Source of the DNA: Woeseiaceae bacterium
GTDB taxonomy: Bacteria > Pseudomonadota > Gammaproteobacteria > Steroidobacterales > Woeseiaceae
Assembly (NCBI GenBank): GCA_028289545.1
Contig: JANQPG010000023.1
Span: 31,505 to 95,504 of the forward strand
Direction: 5' to 3'
DNA length: 64,000 nucleotides
Part shown: positions 1-8,617 of the stretch, one piece after another
Layout: each line of letters begins with the position of its first letter
Position numbering within the stretch: position 1 is the first letter of the stretch
Made by a program: the position numbers and the translations under genes
Notes under the pieces: model-generated
The model's input: the letters and a program-made list of their open reading frames with translations, nothing else
Databases searched by the model: none
Told to the model about the DNA's origin: nothing

Positions 1-1328
1 CCCGGTGTACCGACGCGCAGTACGTCGCCGGTTTGCAGGACGGCGGAGCCGTCGATCCGGTGGCCGTTCAGGAACGTGCCGTAACGGGAGTAGTCCTCGA
101 CGACGCCCTGACCGCCGCTCACGTACACCGAACAGTGCTGCCGCGACAGTCCCGGCATGTCGCCCGGCAGGTCGAGAAAGCGACCCTGTCCGGAAGACTG
201 GCTGCCGAGCACGAGCGGCGTTTCTCCGATCGGATAGGCGACGCTGCCGAACAGCACGTGACTTGGCCGGCTGTGTTCCTCGTTTTCGGGCGCAGCCGCG
301 GTACTGGCCGCCGTCTGATCCCACGGCAGTTGCCGCAGCAGGCTCACGCTGTCGGTCGAGCGCTGCATCTCGCGGCAGCGCGCGGCGAGCCCGCGGCAGG
401 TTGCGCCGGGCTCGAGTACAAACACGTCGCCCCCAACCCTGGCTGTCAGCGTGTCCGCCAGACCCGGCAGGCGGGCCGCACGGTCGCTGAGCTGGATAGC
501 CGGCAACTCATCAGCCCGGTAAACGGCACGTAGTTGTCCGACGAGCTGTTGATAGACGGCGTCGACGGCGGTAATCAGCTCCAGAATCTCCACCTCGGCG
601 CGGTGCTCGATACCGCGGTACGCAATTTCGAGTTCCGCCCCGCCATCGCCAGTCGCCGTGGACAGCCACTCCGGTAACCGGTCCTGCATGTACTGTTCGG
701 TTTCGGCCGTGTGTAGCGGGTCGAATCGCGACTGGCGGACAAACGCCTCGGCAATCACCTTGATCCACGCGTCCGTCAGCGCCACGATGCCCGCACCCTC
801 GATCAGTTCGCTGCGTTCGACCTGCGCCTGACCCTCCTGGCTCAGACGGGTTGCGGATGCGCCGTGCAGGCTGAAGTCCACGTGTACGGGAACGGCGCCT
901 TGATACTCACGCCGGGTCGCCGCGACGGCCGCGTCGACAAGCGCAACGATCGGAATACCGAGATCCGCCGCAATGCCGAGAAACAGGCCCAGCTGCTCGC
1001 CATTCATGTACGGCGGCACGGCAACCACGAGCCGATCCGCGTTTGCATCCGCCGACACCGCCCGCCACATCGTGTCGAGCTGCTGACTGACGAGGTCCGC
1101 GGCGCTCAAATGCCGAAAGCGCGCGTCTTCGAGAGGATCCGTTTTCAGCTCGCTCCAGAAGCGGCTGTGAATGCGCCGCGGCTTGAGACGCGCGTTGCGG
1201 TACGCCGCTTCTCCGGTAACGAGTTCCTGATCCTCGAGCAGCGCAAAACCGGGTTCGCGATAGAGTATCCCCTTATCGCCGTACACCGACAGGCCGGCGT
1301 CGTTAATGTGTGCGGCAAGCAAGCTCAC
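1..1328 (-). CDS. Hsp70/actin-like ATPase-fold protein with C-terminal FHA domain (partial, runs off left edge)
   Basis: Not in ORF track (no stop in window). Hand translation from GTG at 1328 is open to position 1: VSLLAAHINDAGLSVYGDKG...RLVVAVPPYMNGEQLGLFLGIAADLGIPIVALVDAAVAATRREY... ending LPGDMPGLSRQHCSVYVSGGQGVVEDYSRYGTFLNGHRIDGSAVLQTGDVLRVGTPG, an FHA signature (SRxH...D.S..GTFLNG). Confidence 0.8.
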   Translation of the reverse strand, partial: MSLLAAHINDAGLSVYGDKGILYREPGFALLEDQELVTGEAAYRNARLKPRRIHSRFWSELKTDPLEDARFRHLSAADLVSQQLDTMWRAVSADANADRLVVAVPPYMNGEQLGLFLGIAADLGIPIVALVDAAVAATRREYQGAVPVHVDFSLHGASATRLSQEGQAQVERSELIEGAGIVALTDAWIKVIAEAFVRQSRFDPLHTAETEQYMQDRLPEWLSTATGDGGAELEIAYRGIEHRAEVEILELITAVDAVYQQLVGQLRAVYRADELPAIQLSDRAARLPGLADTLTARVGGDVFVLEPGATCRGLAARCREMQRSTDSVSLLRQLPWDQTAASTAAAPENEEHSRPSHVLFGSVAYPIGETPLVLGSQSSGQGRFLDLPGDMPGLSRQHCSVYVSGGQGVVEDYSRYGTFLNGHRIDGSAVLQTGDVLRVGTP

Positions 1329-1356
1329 GGAATCTCCCGGCAGGCCCGCGGACGCG

Positions 1357-2157
1357 TCAGTCCGCCTGCATGTGACGAATCAGCTTTTCGTCGCAGTAGG
1401 ATTCGCTGTCGAACACCAGCCGCTCCTGCATGAGCTGCAGCTGGTGCACCAGAAACATCAGGAAGATGCTGATCAAAAGGGCAATGAAGGTCGAGTTGAA
1501 AGCGACACCCAGACTCTGCGTGACGCCGGCAATGTTGCCCTCCACGGCCTGGTCGGCCTGTGCCAGCGCTTCACCGATACCGCGTACGGTGCCGATAAAG
1601 CCGATACTCGGGATGGCCCAGGAAATGTAGCGAATCATGGATAACTCGGACTCGAGCCGTTCGGCTTCCGACTCGCAAATGGTATGTGTGCTGCTGGACA
1701 CGTCCTGGACGTTGCGCGTCGACCCGAAACGCCTGAGCGCGTTCAGGAGTGCGCGCGGCAGCAGCATGCGCTGACGTTCTTCAGGCAGCGCCTGTACCTG
1801 GCGCGCAAACTCACGCGTGTCCTCCGGGAGTATTCGCATCCCCTCGGCAACGGGCACGAGATCCACGTCCAGTAGCTTGCGCTCGCGGCCAATGGTTACG
1901 GCCTTGTAGGCCATAATCGCCAGCGCCCAGAACATCAGTATGAAACAGGCCTCCTGTTCCAGGTCCTTGATCAACACCCAGATCCGGCGTTCACGAACGT
2001 AGTCCGGGTCCGCTTCCGCCGCCAGGTTTTGCTCTTCGATAATCTGTGCGGCGTTCGGTCGCACGACCGACACGTAAAACGCGTGTACGACGATTACGGC
2101 AATAATCAGCGCAAACAGCTGGAACACGAACTCGATCGGTATGTTCTTTTTCTTCAT
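1357..2157 (-). CDS. MotA/TolQ/ExbB proton channel family protein
   Basis: 266 aa; ISWAIPSIGFIGTVRGIGEAL...GVTQSLGVAFNSTFIALLISIFLMFLVHQLQ is the TolQ/ExbB/MotA core; N-terminal TM segments. Confidence 0.85.
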   Translation of the reverse strand: MKKKNIPIEFVFQLFALIIAVIVVHAFYVSVVRPNAAQIIEEQNLAAEADPDYVRERRIWVLIKDLEQEACFILMFWALAIMAYKAVTIGRERKLLDVDLVPVAEGMRILPEDTREFARQVQALPEERQRMLLPRALLNALRRFGSTRNVQDVSSSTHTICESEAERLESELSMIRYISWAIPSIGFIGTVRGIGEALAQADQAVEGNIAGVTQSLGVAFNSTFIALLISIFLMFLVHQLQLMQERLVFDSESYCDEKLIRHMQAD

Positions 2158-2176
2158 AGGCTAGTACTGCGAAACA

Positions 2177-2485
2177 CTAAATGTCGGTAGGAAAAGCAAT
2201 GGGTGCGTCGGCCGGAATGTCCTCGCTGGGGACAAAATCGTCGTCGTCGTTCGGATCGAAACCCTGCGCATCCAGCAGCGGATCGTCCGGCCCCAGATCG
2301 AGCTCGTCGTCATCGGCCGGTGTCTCGGGCGACTCTTCAGCCGCCTCTGCGGTGTCGTCCGGGGCCGGCGTGTCGGGCGTCGCCTCTTCCTCCTGCGCAT
2401 TGGCGGCCGCAAGAAGCGTTCCCAGCAGCAACACTGGCAACAGGCGATACGTCAATGACGGCAGCAAGCGGGTTAACACCTGCAT
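2177..2485 (-). CDS. small secreted acidic protein
   Basis: Signal peptide MQVLTRLLPSLTYRLLPVLLLGTLLAAANAQ then Asp/Glu/Pro-rich tail; AGGAGG immediately upstream of ATG at 2485. Confidence 0.65.
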   Translation of the reverse strand: MQVLTRLLPSLTYRLLPVLLLGTLLAAANAQEEEATPDTPAPDDTAEAAEESPETPADDDELDLGPDDPLLDAQGFDPNDDDDFVPSEDIPADAPIAFPTDI

Positions 2486-2576
2486 GGGGCACCTCCTCGG
2501 CATCGTCGCACGATAGCGTACGCAATCATTGGACCGCAGGGCATCACAATTGTCTCACGATTTATTGTCCTGCAAT

Positions 2577-5006
2577 TCACTCATCGAGGTTGCGCGCAAT
2601 CCTGAAACCAACGTCGGAGCGCGCCTCGTCGCCGTGATCGCGATAGCTGAGCCTGAGTTCGGTCATGCCGCCATGCCGCCATCCGGAGCCGCGGATGACG
2701 CGCGTGTTGCCACGCTCTGGACCGAGAGGATCCGTCACCCGCTGAGTCCGGCCCGGTGTCGGCACGGAGTAGTAGTCGTTTACCCACTCCGCCACGTTGC
2801 CGCCGCCGTCGGCAAGTCCGGCGGCATTTGTGCCGAAACTCCCGACGGGCGCCGTCGACGCAAAACCGTCGTCGTATCCCGGTATTAGCGTCGGCGCAAT
2901 GCCGTCGGCAGACTGGTCCGCAAAGTTGCCGGCATCGCGGCGCGGCGGCCAGTCTTCGCCCCAGGGATACCGAAGTGCGCCTGCGTTGCCTTCGTAGCGT
3001 AACGCCCACGTCCACTCCGCTTCGGTCGGCAACCGGTAACCGTTGGGAAACGGCCGGATTGCCACCCACTCACCAAACTCTTCCTTGTACACAGGCTCCA
3101 ACCCCTCCCGGGCGCTGAGCCAGTTGCAGTACTGCACGGCCTGCGACCAGGTCACGTTGGCAACGGGATTGTTGTCTCCCGCCATCGAGGCATGTACGTC
3201 GCTCCCGGAGTCGTGCGCCGGATCGAAGGCGGCAAACTGTTTGTTCGTGATTTCGTGCACGCCGATCAGGAACGGCCGGCTGATCGATACGGGCACGATC
3301 ACCTCGTTGGCGCGGCGACCCTGCTCGCGGCGCGACGCTCCCAGGTCGAAGCTGCCCGCCTCGATACGCCGCAGTACGTGTCCGAGCGTCGACTCCTGCT
3401 CACGCTGCACCGACGCCGCCGCAACTTCTTCCAGACTGCGCAACCGCGCCGCCAGGGTCTGCGGATAGCCGGGTCGCGGCGTCACGGTGCGCGTCCAGGT
3501 TTCGTAACCGGCCTTTCGCACCTCTATACGTTTGGGCGCAGAGCTGAGGTCGAGCGTCGTGTTGCCCGTACCCCGCGCGCGGCCGTCGACGTACACGCCC
3601 GCATCTGCCGGCGATACGTTAACCGTCACGCGCCCGGTGCGCGCGCTCAAATCCACGCTGAGTTCCTCGCTGGCGGCCGATCGCAAACGTACCTGCCGCG
3701 TCGCCGAGCCATAGCCGGCACGCGACAGGCCGATCGTGTAGTCGATGTCCGGCGACAGATCGAGCGTCAGCGGGCTTTGGCCGCGATAGCGGCCGTCCAC
3801 GGTCACGTTTGCGCCGCGCGGTATCGTGGTTACCCTGAGCCGCGCGTCCGCCGCCTCGAGGCGCACCGTGGGCAACGTCCGTTCGGTATTCGGCTCCGCC
3901 ACCACGCTGCCGTCCCAGGCCTTGAAGCCTTCGCGGACAATCGACAACGTGTGCTTACCCTCGAGCAGTTCCAGCACGGCCGGCGTCTCTCCCGCGGCTT
4001 TGTCATCTACAAAGACCGTGGCGCCCGACGGCTCGGAATTCAGCGTAACGCGAGACCAGCGCGGCACGAGTTGTACGGTAATCCGGGATTGCTGACCAAG
4101 GCCCTCAAGGCGGAATGCGTCGGAGAACGGCAGGTAGCGCTCCGAGAGCACCTCTACCGAATACGTGCCCGGTTCCAGTTCGACCGGCCCCAGCGGAGCG
4201 GCGCCGACGTGCACTCCGTTGATGTTGACGGTCGCCTCGGCGCCGTCGGTCACGTCCACCGTGACTTCTCCGGGTCGGCGCCTCAACTCGACCTCGATCG
4301 TTCTATTCGGCGCCTCGTCGACGACAAAATCCATACTGAGGTCGTAGTAGCCCGCCTTCTCGACCTGCAGCGTGTATTCCCCCTGCCGCAACAACACGCG
4401 GTTACCGAGCGGTAGCTTGAACCAGCCGCCGCTGATACTGAGGCTGTCCGGCTCGTCCGGGTTGACGTCGAACTCGATCGACTTGGACGTAAACAGTAAC
4501 CACGCCGCGAGAACAAGCACCGCAAGGCCGCCGCTCACAACCCAACGCAGCGTGTGTCGCTCCGTGGGCGGCGCTGCGGCGCGCGCCTCACTTGCGCGCT
4601 TGAATGCGGTGGGCGCGATCGCCTCTTCGGCAGCCGCCGCGGCATCGCCCGGCATTTCAGGCGGACGAGTCACGTAGGCACTGTCTTCGAGACGCACGTT
4701 CAACACGGCACGCGAACCGCTTACGCCGACGTCGATACGGCTGCCAAAATACTCGAAGACGTCGCCGTCTTGCAGGCGCCGGCTCGCCGTCAGGGGCTCG
4801 CCGTTCAGTTTCACGGAACCGTCGCGACGAACCGGCTGCAGGAACGGCGCGCCGTCGAGCAGATCGAGAACCAGCAGCGGACCGCCACCCGGACCCGGCA
4901 GCCTCAGGTCACTGTCGCTGCCCGTGCCGATACGCAGCGGCAGCTGGGCGCCGGTAACAACCCGCTCTCCCTCGACGTCGCTGATCAGTAGCTGTTCGAT
5001 GCTCAA
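2577..5006 (-). CDS. membrane protein: FHA-like N-terminus, TM helix, multiple PEGA repeats, SUMF1/FGE-sulfatase-fold C-terminus
   Basis: 809 aa; TM VVSGGLAVLVLAAWLLF; repeated P.GA.V.VDG...G.TP..L.L..G.....V...GY PEGA units; C-terminal PFLIGVHEITNKQF...GYRLPTEAEWTWALRY...GGNVAEWVND...RVIRGSGWR. TTG start overlaps kinase stop (TTGA). Confidence 0.85.
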   Translation of the reverse strand: MSIEQLLISDVEGERVVTGAQLPLRIGTGSDSDLRLPGPGGGPLLVLDLLDGAPFLQPVRRDGSVKLNGEPLTASRRLQDGDVFEYFGSRIDVGVSGSRAVLNVRLEDSAYVTRPPEMPGDAAAAAEEAIAPTAFKRASEARAAAPPTERHTLRWVVSGGLAVLVLAAWLLFTSKSIEFDVNPDEPDSLSISGGWFKLPLGNRVLLRQGEYTLQVEKAGYYDLSMDFVVDEAPNRTIEVELRRRPGEVTVDVTDGAEATVNINGVHVGAAPLGPVELEPGTYSVEVLSERYLPFSDAFRLEGLGQQSRITVQLVPRWSRVTLNSEPSGATVFVDDKAAGETPAVLELLEGKHTLSIVREGFKAWDGSVVAEPNTERTLPTVRLEAADARLRVTTIPRGANVTVDGRYRGQSPLTLDLSPDIDYTIGLSRAGYGSATRQVRLRSAASEELSVDLSARTGRVTVNVSPADAGVYVDGRARGTGNTTLDLSSAPKRIEVRKAGYETWTRTVTPRPGYPQTLAARLRSLEEVAAASVQREQESTLGHVLRRIEAGSFDLGASRREQGRRANEVIVPVSISRPFLIGVHEITNKQFAAFDPAHDSGSDVHASMAGDNNPVANVTWSQAVQYCNWLSAREGLEPVYKEEFGEWVAIRPFPNGYRLPTEAEWTWALRYEGNAGALRYPWGEDWPPRRDAGNFADQSADGIAPTLIPGYDDGFASTAPVGSFGTNAAGLADGGGNVAEWVNDYYSVPTPGRTQRVTDPLGPERGNTRVIRGSGWRHGGMTELRLSYRDHGDEARSDVGFRIARNLDE

Positions 5007-7357
5007 ATTGGTTCCTCGCAGCGCACGACGACGGGCTGCATGTCGAGTTCGGGAGCAACCCGAAACTCAATCCGAACGTCGCGATAGCCGGGCCGGTTGC
5101 CGACCGCAACGTAGTTACCGGGCCGCAGTTTAAGTTGCTGCGACGAAAAACGCCCGAGTCGCCCGACGCGGAACACCGATACCTCGGTCAGATTGTCGGA
5201 AACAAACTCGACTTCAAGCGGCGTCGCGGCCCTTTTCAACAGGCGCGACAGCTCGTCTTTCTGCCCGTTGAGCCGAGGACCGGCGTCGCTCATGCGCGTG
5301 ACGGTCAGTACCAGGTTGGTTGCGCGCTGCATGGTTGACGGCGCGCTGAGCGAATCGGGTTCCGCAATATACTCGTCGAGCTGCTTGTGCAGACCCACCA
5401 TGCCGCGTGCATCGCTCAGACCCGTCTTGGCAAACTCGAGGTTATCGTCGAGTTCGAGAATCTGCTCATAGTGCGTGACGGCATCCTCCCAGCGCTCCTC
5501 ACGTTTGAGCTCGAACACCTCCTGTTCGAGGCGGCTGATCGTCGCCAACCGAATACCCTGGTCGACCTGCAGCAAACCGTCCGCCGGTTCGGTCGAGCCC
5601 GGCCTCAGCTGCTGCGCCATGCGAAACGCCGCACGCGCGGCCGGGTAGTCGTTGACGGTAAGCGCCGCAAGCCCTTCGCTCATTCTCGCGTCGAAATCCA
5701 TTTGCTGCGCGGTACCCTGGACGCGCTCGTAGCCTTCCCGGGCGGGCCGCCACTCCGGGTCCAGTTCCATGGCCTGCTTGAAGCTTTCGCGAGCCGCATC
5801 GAGTTCGAGCTGGTCCTCATAGCGTAGCCCACTCTCGACGAGCGCCAGCACGGCGTCGAGGTTACGCGCACGCTCGCGGCCTTCCTGAGCGCGGCGGCTG
5901 CCGGGACTGATCGCGACGGCCAGATCGAAATTCCTGAGCGCCTCGACGGAATCCGCGTTGGCCAGCGCCTCCTCGGCCGCTTCGAGCGTGTCGCTGAAAA
6001 CCTGATCCACCTCCTCGAGCAGCGGCTCGAGACGTTCGATAGCCCGGCTGTATTCCTCGGTCGCGAGCGCGTAGTCGCGGGCCAGATAGGCCTCGTCGCC
6101 CGACTCGTAGGCGGCTCTCGCCTGTGAGTAACGCAGCCCGCCCCAGCGTTCGACGGCGCGCGCTTCGAGCGTCTCCATGTGCGATAGCAGGCGGCCGAGC
6201 ACAGCCTCGGTTGACTGTCTCGCCTCCACGCGCTCGTCGCGCCCGGGCAGTCCCGGCTCAGGCTCGTCGGCGGCCGGTTCCGGGGCGGCTTCCGGAACCG
6301 CTTCCTCAGCGACCGGGTCGGCGACGTCTACCGGCGCCGTCGTAAGCCTCCCGGGCAGATAAAACACGACGAACAGCAACAGCGTTACGAGTACGGCCAA
6401 CCCCAGCCACAGTGAACGCTGGGTTACCCCGCCGCCCGCAGCCGCCGACGCCTCGGGTGCCTTGAAGCCGCTTTTTGTAGGGGTCTTGCGTTCGCGAACC
6501 TCGATGACTTCGGCGTTGTCGGCAGCCCTGGAGCTTCGCAGCTCGCGCGGCGCCGCACCCGGCTTGAAGCCGGCGTCCGACAACGCGTCGAGTACCTCAC
6601 CGGCATCGGGCCGCTCCGCGGCATCCTTGGCAAGCATGGCTGCCAGGAGCGTCGACACGGCGGGCGGCAGATCGGGGACGTCTTCGGCAGTCAGCAAAGG
6701 CGGCACCCGATCCGCAATGCCGCGCTCGAGATTATCGCCGCCGTACGGCGAGCGGCCGCTCAACAGTTCGTAGGCGAGTCCGCCCAGCGCAAACACGTCG
6801 TCCGCGGGCGTCGCCGCTTCGCCCTTGAGGCTCTCGGGCGACGCCGCGGCAACAGAGCCGCCGCTCGCCAGTTCACCTGCGCTGGCGGCCACGCCAAAAT
6901 CAATCAGATAAGGGGCACCGTTCCGGTCGAGGAGTACGTTCGCCGCTTTGACGTCCCGGTGCACCACGCCCTTGCCGTGTGCGTAGCGCAGAGCATCGGC
7001 CAGTGCGGCAACCACGGGCAGCACGGCAGCAGCGCCCTTTCCGGTAAGTGCCGAAACGTCGGGACCGTCAAGGTGCTGCAGGCTGTAGAACGCGCCGCCG
7101 GCGTCGTCGTGAAACTCGAAAACCCGCACGATATGCGGGTGCAACAGGCGAATACTCGTTTGCCATTCCTGGCGCAATCGGGCTCGGTTACCCGCGGGCG
7201 ATACGAGAACCTTGAGCGCAACTCGCGATCGCGTCACGCGGTCGTCGGCGAGCCACGTTGCCGCTTCGCCGCCTCGACCCAGCTCGCGGACCAGGGCGTA
7301 ACGATTGGCCAGCTCCGCACCCGGCTTGAGGTTCTGCCGCGTGTCTTCAGCAGTCAT
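5003..7357 (-). CDS. transmembrane Ser/Thr protein kinase with TPR-like and PEGA-like C-terminus
   Basis: 784 aa; ALKVL, VVHRDVKAANVLL, IDFGVA kinase motifs; TM LWLGLAVLVTLLLFVVFYLPG; tandem A..A...Y..A TPR-like repeats; end LRPGNYVAVGNRPGYRDVRIEFRV. Confidence 0.88.
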   Translation of the reverse strand: MTAEDTRQNLKPGAELANRYALVRELGRGGEAATWLADDRVTRSRVALKVLVSPAGNRARLRQEWQTSIRLLHPHIVRVFEFHDDAGGAFYSLQHLDGPDVSALTGKGAAAVLPVVAALADALRYAHGKGVVHRDVKAANVLLDRNGAPYLIDFGVAASAGELASGGSVAAASPESLKGEAATPADDVFALGGLAYELLSGRSPYGGDNLERGIADRVPPLLTAEDVPDLPPAVSTLLAAMLAKDAAERPDAGEVLDALSDAGFKPGAAPRELRSSRAADNAEVIEVRERKTPTKSGFKAPEASAAAGGGVTQRSLWLGLAVLVTLLLFVVFYLPGRLTTAPVDVADPVAEEAVPEAAPEPAADEPEPGLPGRDERVEARQSTEAVLGRLLSHMETLEARAVERWGGLRYSQARAAYESGDEAYLARDYALATEEYSRAIERLEPLLEEVDQVFSDTLEAAEEALANADSVEALRNFDLAVAISPGSRRAQEGRERARNLDAVLALVESGLRYEDQLELDAARESFKQAMELDPEWRPAREGYERVQGTAQQMDFDARMSEGLAALTVNDYPAARAAFRMAQQLRPGSTEPADGLLQVDQGIRLATISRLEQEVFELKREERWEDAVTHYEQILELDDNLEFAKTGLSDARGMVGLHKQLDEYIAEPDSLSAPSTMQRATNLVLTVTRMSDAGPRLNGQKDELSRLLKRAATPLEVEFVSDNLTEVSVFRVGRLGRFSSQQLKLRPGNYVAVGNRPGYRDVRIEFRVAPELDMQPVVVRCEEPI

Positions 7358-7372
7358 GGAAGGAGTGGGAGT

Positions 7373-8599
7373 TCAGGTTTCCGGCGCGCGCTCTGGCGTA
7401 CCCAGATCAATGTCGGCGGGGAATCCTGTCTCGGCTTCGTAGATTTCCTTCAGGAGGCGCCGCCAGCTCTCGTACTGCGCCGCGGCCGTCCCGGTCAGGC
7501 GGCGTGTCTCTCCGGATACCGTCACCAGCATGGGAGCCGCCTCCGAACCGAACGACTCGGAGAGCTCCTTGATCGCTTCCGCGTGCAGGCTCGCCTCCGT
7601 ACGTCGGGTAAAGCCCGCAAAAATCTGCTCGATACCCTGCGACACGCCGATCGCCTGAAGCGAATTCTTCGTGCGACGCCTCGTCGAGCTCGAGCTGTCC
7701 GTGTCCATCGCCAGCGACCCGGCGAGAACAACCACGCCCATGAGCGCCCGCATCGTGCCCGAGCGGCGCACCTGGCGGTAGTTGACTGATTCTTCGCGAG
7801 CCGTCTTGCGCCAGGCGTGATACGGGATTGCGATACCGTAGTAGAAGTTCGCGTAGTGCTCATTCAGCGTGTCCACCACGAGCCGGTCACGTTCGCGAAT
7901 TTGCCGGAGGCGATCGACAGCCGGGTCGCCTTCCGCCGGCAGGCGGCTGAGACCGACAATACCGTCCTTGTCCGTCGTCAGATAATCCGCATACGGCTGC
8001 GGCGACATGTCCGCAAAGAAGCGCAGCTCCGAAATCTGCCGGACACGCGCAATGCGCTCACCGTCCAGCTGGGCGACGTACGCCTGCAAGTCGTTGGCGA
8101 TGTCGTTGAAGACCTTCTGATAAGGGTCCTGGCGGCGGTCGCGAGTACTCGAGTACGAGGAAATCCCCGTCTGGGTCTTGTAGTCCTTCTCGTACCACAG
8201 TGCCCCACTCGCGTCTTCCACACGGATGCCGATCGTCACGAATTCGCCGTCCGACTTCTGGACAGCCCCGCTGATCAATACATCGGTAAACGCCAGGCGA
8301 GACGGCACGACGCGTACGGCGCCCCAATGTCCCGTGCCCTGCAGAGTGGCCTTCAGGTGATACGGCAGGTAACGCGCCTCCGCCGCGCGTATTTCGCCGT
8401 ACACACCCGTCTTGTCCGGGTCGTTGTCCTCCGCAACGCCGTCGTCGAATTCGACGATGCCGATATCGAGAAGCAATCCTTCCTCGACCGGCTCCGACGC
8501 AACGACAAGCTCGGTCTCGTCAGCGTTCACGACTTCGTTAACAGAACACCCTTGAGCGGCAAACAGGGCAACAGCCGCAATTCCAGTAACGCGCAACAT
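7373..8599 (-). CDS. predicted lipoprotein, unknown function
   Basis: 408 aa; lipobox-like MLRVTGIAAVALFAAQGCS; within the kinase cluster. Confidence 0.75.
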   Translation of the reverse strand: MLRVTGIAAVALFAAQGCSVNEVVNADETELVVASEPVEEGLLLDIGIVEFDDGVAEDNDPDKTGVYGEIRAAEARYLPYHLKATLQGTGHWGAVRVVPSRLAFTDVLISGAVQKSDGEFVTIGIRVEDASGALWYEKDYKTQTGISSYSSTRDRRQDPYQKVFNDIANDLQAYVAQLDGERIARVRQISELRFFADMSPQPYADYLTTDKDGIVGLSRLPAEGDPAVDRLRQIRERDRLVVDTLNEHYANFYYGIAIPYHAWRKTAREESVNYRQVRRSGTMRALMGVVVLAGSLAMDTDSSSSTRRRTKNSLQAIGVSQGIEQIFAGFTRRTEASLHAEAIKELSESFGSEAAPMLVTVSGETRRLTGTAAAQYESWRRLLKEIYEAETGFPADIDLGTPERAPET

Positions 8600-8617
8600 A
8601 TTCAGACAGGCCGCTCC

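Noticed and set aside
3192-4415. 407-aa + strand ORF
   Set aside because: Antisense to the PEGA/SUMF1-fold gene; no domain.
2577-5006. Active formylglycine-generating enzyme
   Set aside because: No cysteine in the expected active-site segment; treated as FGE-fold only.
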